A stretch of DNA of 64,000 nt from Lonicera japonica (lineage: Eukaryota > Streptophyta > Magnoliopsida > Dipsacales > Caprifoliaceae): NCBI GenBank assembly GCA_021464415.1, contig JAKCWG010000843.1, forward strand, positions 1 to 64,000, given 5' to 3'. Position numbers and translations under genes: made by a program. This document shows, in pieces, positions 61,103-64,000 of this stretch; position 1 is the stretch's first letter; the number at the start of each line of letters is the position of its first letter. The notes beneath the pieces were generated by a model that ran no database searches, was not told the origin of the DNA, and saw only the letters and a list, made by a program, of their open reading frames with translations.

Positions 61103-61531
61103 TTAATTGGACTTCCCAGATTTCTTATGCGGCCAGCCAAAGCAACCGCAGCGCTGCAAAAAAAAAACCAGAACTAAGATAGGTCAAAAAAATTGCATCT
61201 CATTTGGGGTATTGAACTTGTTCACTATTTTTTCTGTTAAAATTGCATAGTTCTATTGCGTATATTTCTTCATAATCTTATAAGAGGGGAAAAAAATAGT
61301 AGTAGCAGTACCATTCGGATTGTTTTCCCATGTCGCTCTGGAGAAGCTGAAGAAGAAGACTCGGTTTCAGTTGTTCTTTCTTGTGTAGGACTTGACATTC
61401 GACGTTGCTCAGAGGAATCATATCTCGGACTATCATCACGCTGCCAAATCAAAACACATAGTTATAAATACTCCAACCAATTAAGCATATTTTATTTGGT
61501 TGAAGATATTTGTTAAATTTACAAGCAGCTC

Positions 61532-61574
<43 letters not shown>

Positions 61575-64000
61575 CCAGGGGAGGGAGGCTGGGACAATTT
61601 TGAGTAACAGTTTACACTGAAAAATCAAAATCACTTTACAGTTTTCTCTACTTGGGGGTGGTGACCAACGTTCCACTTTCCATGAGTCCCATTCTTGAAC
61701 TTCAATGGTCAACAATACAACTTATTTTCTATTGGGAGATTTTGTACGTTGATTGTGTCCCAAAAAGTGAAATGGGACTATCAGTATATTTTCCTACAAT
61801 TTCTCAGCAACAACCAATCAGACATGCATGGACAGGTCATATCATGTATGTGTGGTATCTTTTTTTTTTTTGCTTATGCATGAGTGCATTGAGGCAAATT
61901 CGGCAACAAAGATAATGACGCATATATAAAGAGAGAGAGAGAGCGAGAGAGAGAGAGAGAGAGAGAAGTTACATTTATGTCACCGTGATTCTTTGATGAT
62001 CTGAGTTTGGACCTGAGGTCATTGACTAGGTATTGGAGGATTTTTACTTGCAAATCAAGATAGGCAACTTTATGGATTAACTCAGTATTTCTACGGTCAA
62101 GACTTGCAAGGACAGTTTTATTAGTTATCTCCAATCTTCTTACAGCACAGCTCAACTTCGATTCATCTTCTTCAGCTCGTGGTGTTGGTGCCTCGGATTT
62201 AGGCTTACAGCTTTTGGGACCACCATCAGCTTGGGTTTTCAGCTCTAGGGCTTGGTCGGTGAGGTAACTGACTTGGCTTAGTTGAAGGTCAATGTCCTCA
62301 TATAGCATCAACTGATCAGTCGTAATTTTATCAGCTAACTCCGAACGTATATCATCATCCATTCTTCTAGATCCCGCAAGACCCCGCCTATATTGCCGAG
62401 ACGAGGAGTCAATTACAACAGATTTACCCTTACTACTACTGCTTCCAGGTCTCGAATCACTTATTAGAACATCCCCCACTGGACTTTTTGGTGCCTTCTC
62501 CTGAAAGGATAAAGAGGAGCCAAGTAAAAAAACAAAAAACAAAAAGTGCACACAACAAATACTAGTGAAATTTTTCTTTCCTCTTCTATATATCCAAAAG
62601 AATCTCAACAAACAACTTTCTTGGTTGGATTGTTTTATGCGCAGAGTGTAGTAGCCATTTTGTCATTCATCAATCTATCTCATTAAGTTATTAGCTTCCT
62701 TACTTTTGAGCACCAGACCTGGTGTACTTTGAAACAAACAGAAGTCTACAAATGAACATTCAAATGTGTCCAACAACTTGTTCTAGAGCAATTGTATTTC
62801 ACTTTTTCCACTAAAGCTGCAAACCCATCTCTCCCCCTAAGCTTTTGTTCTCCATGTAGTTCTCCATGTAAAAACAATTCAAAGGAACCCAATTCTTTCC
62901 TGTGTAAACCAAAACCAGCACACCTTAAGGGAATGAATTGGGAAAGTTGGGTAAGGTGCATTTGAACAGAACCAAATAGCTAACAAGAGCGAGAGGGAGA
63001 GAGAGAAAGAGATTTCACGGGACATCAACAAACGTCAACAAATACCCAAACAGTACTCCTTTTTGAACAAACAAATAACCATCTCAGAGAAGAGGGGGGA
63101 TTTTGTAACGAAGACTAGCTTACCAAAGCCACTGGTGACATTTTGACCTAATCCTTTGAATTTTTGACTACACCTAGTTCTTCATTTTCACAAATGTCCG
63201 TTTGTTGTTTGTATGTATATATGTCAGCATTTAAGTAAACTTTGCAAAAGGATAATGAGAGATATATAGCATGCATTTCAAGTAGGGAACGGTTTATCTT
63301 ACAGATTGGGTGATTTGAGGGATCAAATGGATGCATTTTTTGATGAAATTTGGTGGAGATGAGCCCTCAAATCACCCAATCCTTACCAATCGGTTCTTAA
63401 GACCTTACTGGAATAGAGGAGTAGGAGGAGTAGTAGTAGTACTAGTACTAGTAGTACCTCCGGCATGTCTTCATCTTTAGGTGCTATTTCAAGTGTAGGA
63501 CTTAACCTTCCAGGATCACAACGATTCAGATGAGGGGTACTAAACTGCCAAATCAGAACACATTACAAGGACCCACCCAATAGGCAGCTTAATAAATTAA
63601 GTCATTCTATAGGTAGCACTTAGCAGCTTAATAATTAATTTGCTCAACTTATTTCACTCATTTGCTAACTTTTTAGTATATTTTTTCTGCCGGTTTAGAA
63701 ATTGGATATATGGAAAGGGAAAGCAAGTACAAATATGTGTGAGCTGGGCAATTGTATGAGCTATAGCAACATGATGCTGCCAAGAATAAGGTAAGGAACC
63801 AATCAGATAAAACATAAGCAGTAGACAATAACAAATTATAGAACAGATAGTGGTACGATTTGAAGAGTAACTTAACTGGTAACGATGATGGGGATCCAGA
63901 TCGAGATCTACGATCATCAATTTGGGATCTGATGTTATCAATTTGGGACCAGAGGACAGCGATTTGGGAACTGAGCTTATCAACTTCATATTTGATATAT
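61103..64000 (-). CDS. Gene C: tandem paralog of gene B, 5' end outside the window
   Basis: Exons seen are the partial heptad exon (64,000 to 63,877; ...IRSQIDDRRSRSGSPSSLP), 63,458-63,544 (29 codons, GRLSPTLEIAPKDEDMPE), 61,973-62,500 (176 codons), 61,312-61,440 (43 codons) and 61,103-61,153 (RCGCFGWPHKKSGKSN, stop TAA). All are phase 0 with the same splice sites as gene B. The 176-codon exon has exactly the same length as in B, with no indel or stop. Gene C has only one SPTLE exon where B has two. The tail keeps CGCFGWPHKK. The function is unknown, as for gene B. Confidence 0.75.
61532..61573. repeat. (GT)n(GA)n microsatellite
   Basis: Compound tract in the intron between the two SPT-type 3' exons of gene C. 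The gene B counterpart is at about 48,043-48,097 with different unit numbers. Confidence 0.85.
61931..61967. repeat. (GA)n microsatellite beside the large exon's donor
   Basis: GA repeat a few bases downstream (minus strand) of the donor of the 176-codon exon of gene C. The equivalent tract in gene B is at 48,436-48,466. Confidence 0.85.
63275..63410. repeat. Short foldback in gene C intron (copy of 49,840-49,980)
   Basis: GCATTTCAAGTAGGG...GACCTTAC with internal GATTTGAGGGATCA / TGAGCCCTCAAATC. The outermost right bases are lost compared with gene B, so its stem is slightly shorter. Confidence 0.65.

Overview
This window is AT-rich nuclear DNA of a flowering plant, most likely a eudicot. 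The basis is GT-AG introns separating very small exons, TATAAATAG-type promoters, (GA)n microsatellites, and a dense layer of plant transposons (Tourist-type MITEs, a CACTA element, Mutator foldbacks, hAT-like elements, Tat/Athila-type LTRs, TRIMs). The species cannot be named. There are no rRNA or tRNA genes, no CRISPR arrays, and no long conserved single-exon genes.

The main content is a tandem family of minus-strand genes that I do not recognise as any named family. Gene B (47.6-55.7 kb) can be read completely: nine exons, every internal junction in phase 0, predicted 408 aa. It begins with a six-base coding exon (ATG GCA, then the intron), carries heptad-repeat coiled-coil exons and short SPTLE-motif exons, and ends in a Cys/Trp-rich tail exon (CCSCFGWPHKK...). 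Gene C (61.1 kb to the right edge) is a close paralog with its 5' end outside the window. Gene A (3.8-8.7 kb) is a divergent member with the same ATG GCA first exon, a SPT-motif exon and GCFxFxW tail exons, but no long coiled-coil exon. The left edge (about 0.1-0.9 kb) holds a decayed fourth copy (D). Extra decayed tail exons lie at 2.2 and 3.6 kb. The family seems to have grown by copying whole genes (46.8-51 kb against 60.1-64 kb) and by copying exon+intron modules inside a gene. In the large coiled-coil exon, B and C differ mostly by amino-acid-changing substitutions and have no indels.

On the plus strand two ATGGCA/GTAAGT first-exon-like sites (19,062 and 56,809) sit head-to-head with genes A and B. 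A separate candidate small plus-strand gene (27.8-30.6 kb, about 71 aa, very basic) ends exactly at a MITE insertion site.

The remaining DNA, mainly 9-47 kb, is nested transposons. Highlights are a Pack-MULE (19,362-20,488; 9-bp TSD) carrying a CASP-like 5' gene fragment with its TATA box; a solo LTR (TSD ATAAT) and a CACTA element (TSD ACT) inside a segment whose second copy at 35.5-36.5 kb preserves both empty sites; an LTR-like insertion (TSD CAAAG) with a TRIM (TSD AAAAT) nested in it; a solo LTR at 43,148-44,512 (TSD GTGGA); a Tat-type 3' LTR with four palindromes; and a compressed RING-variant zinc-finger fragment at 38.1-38.5 kb.
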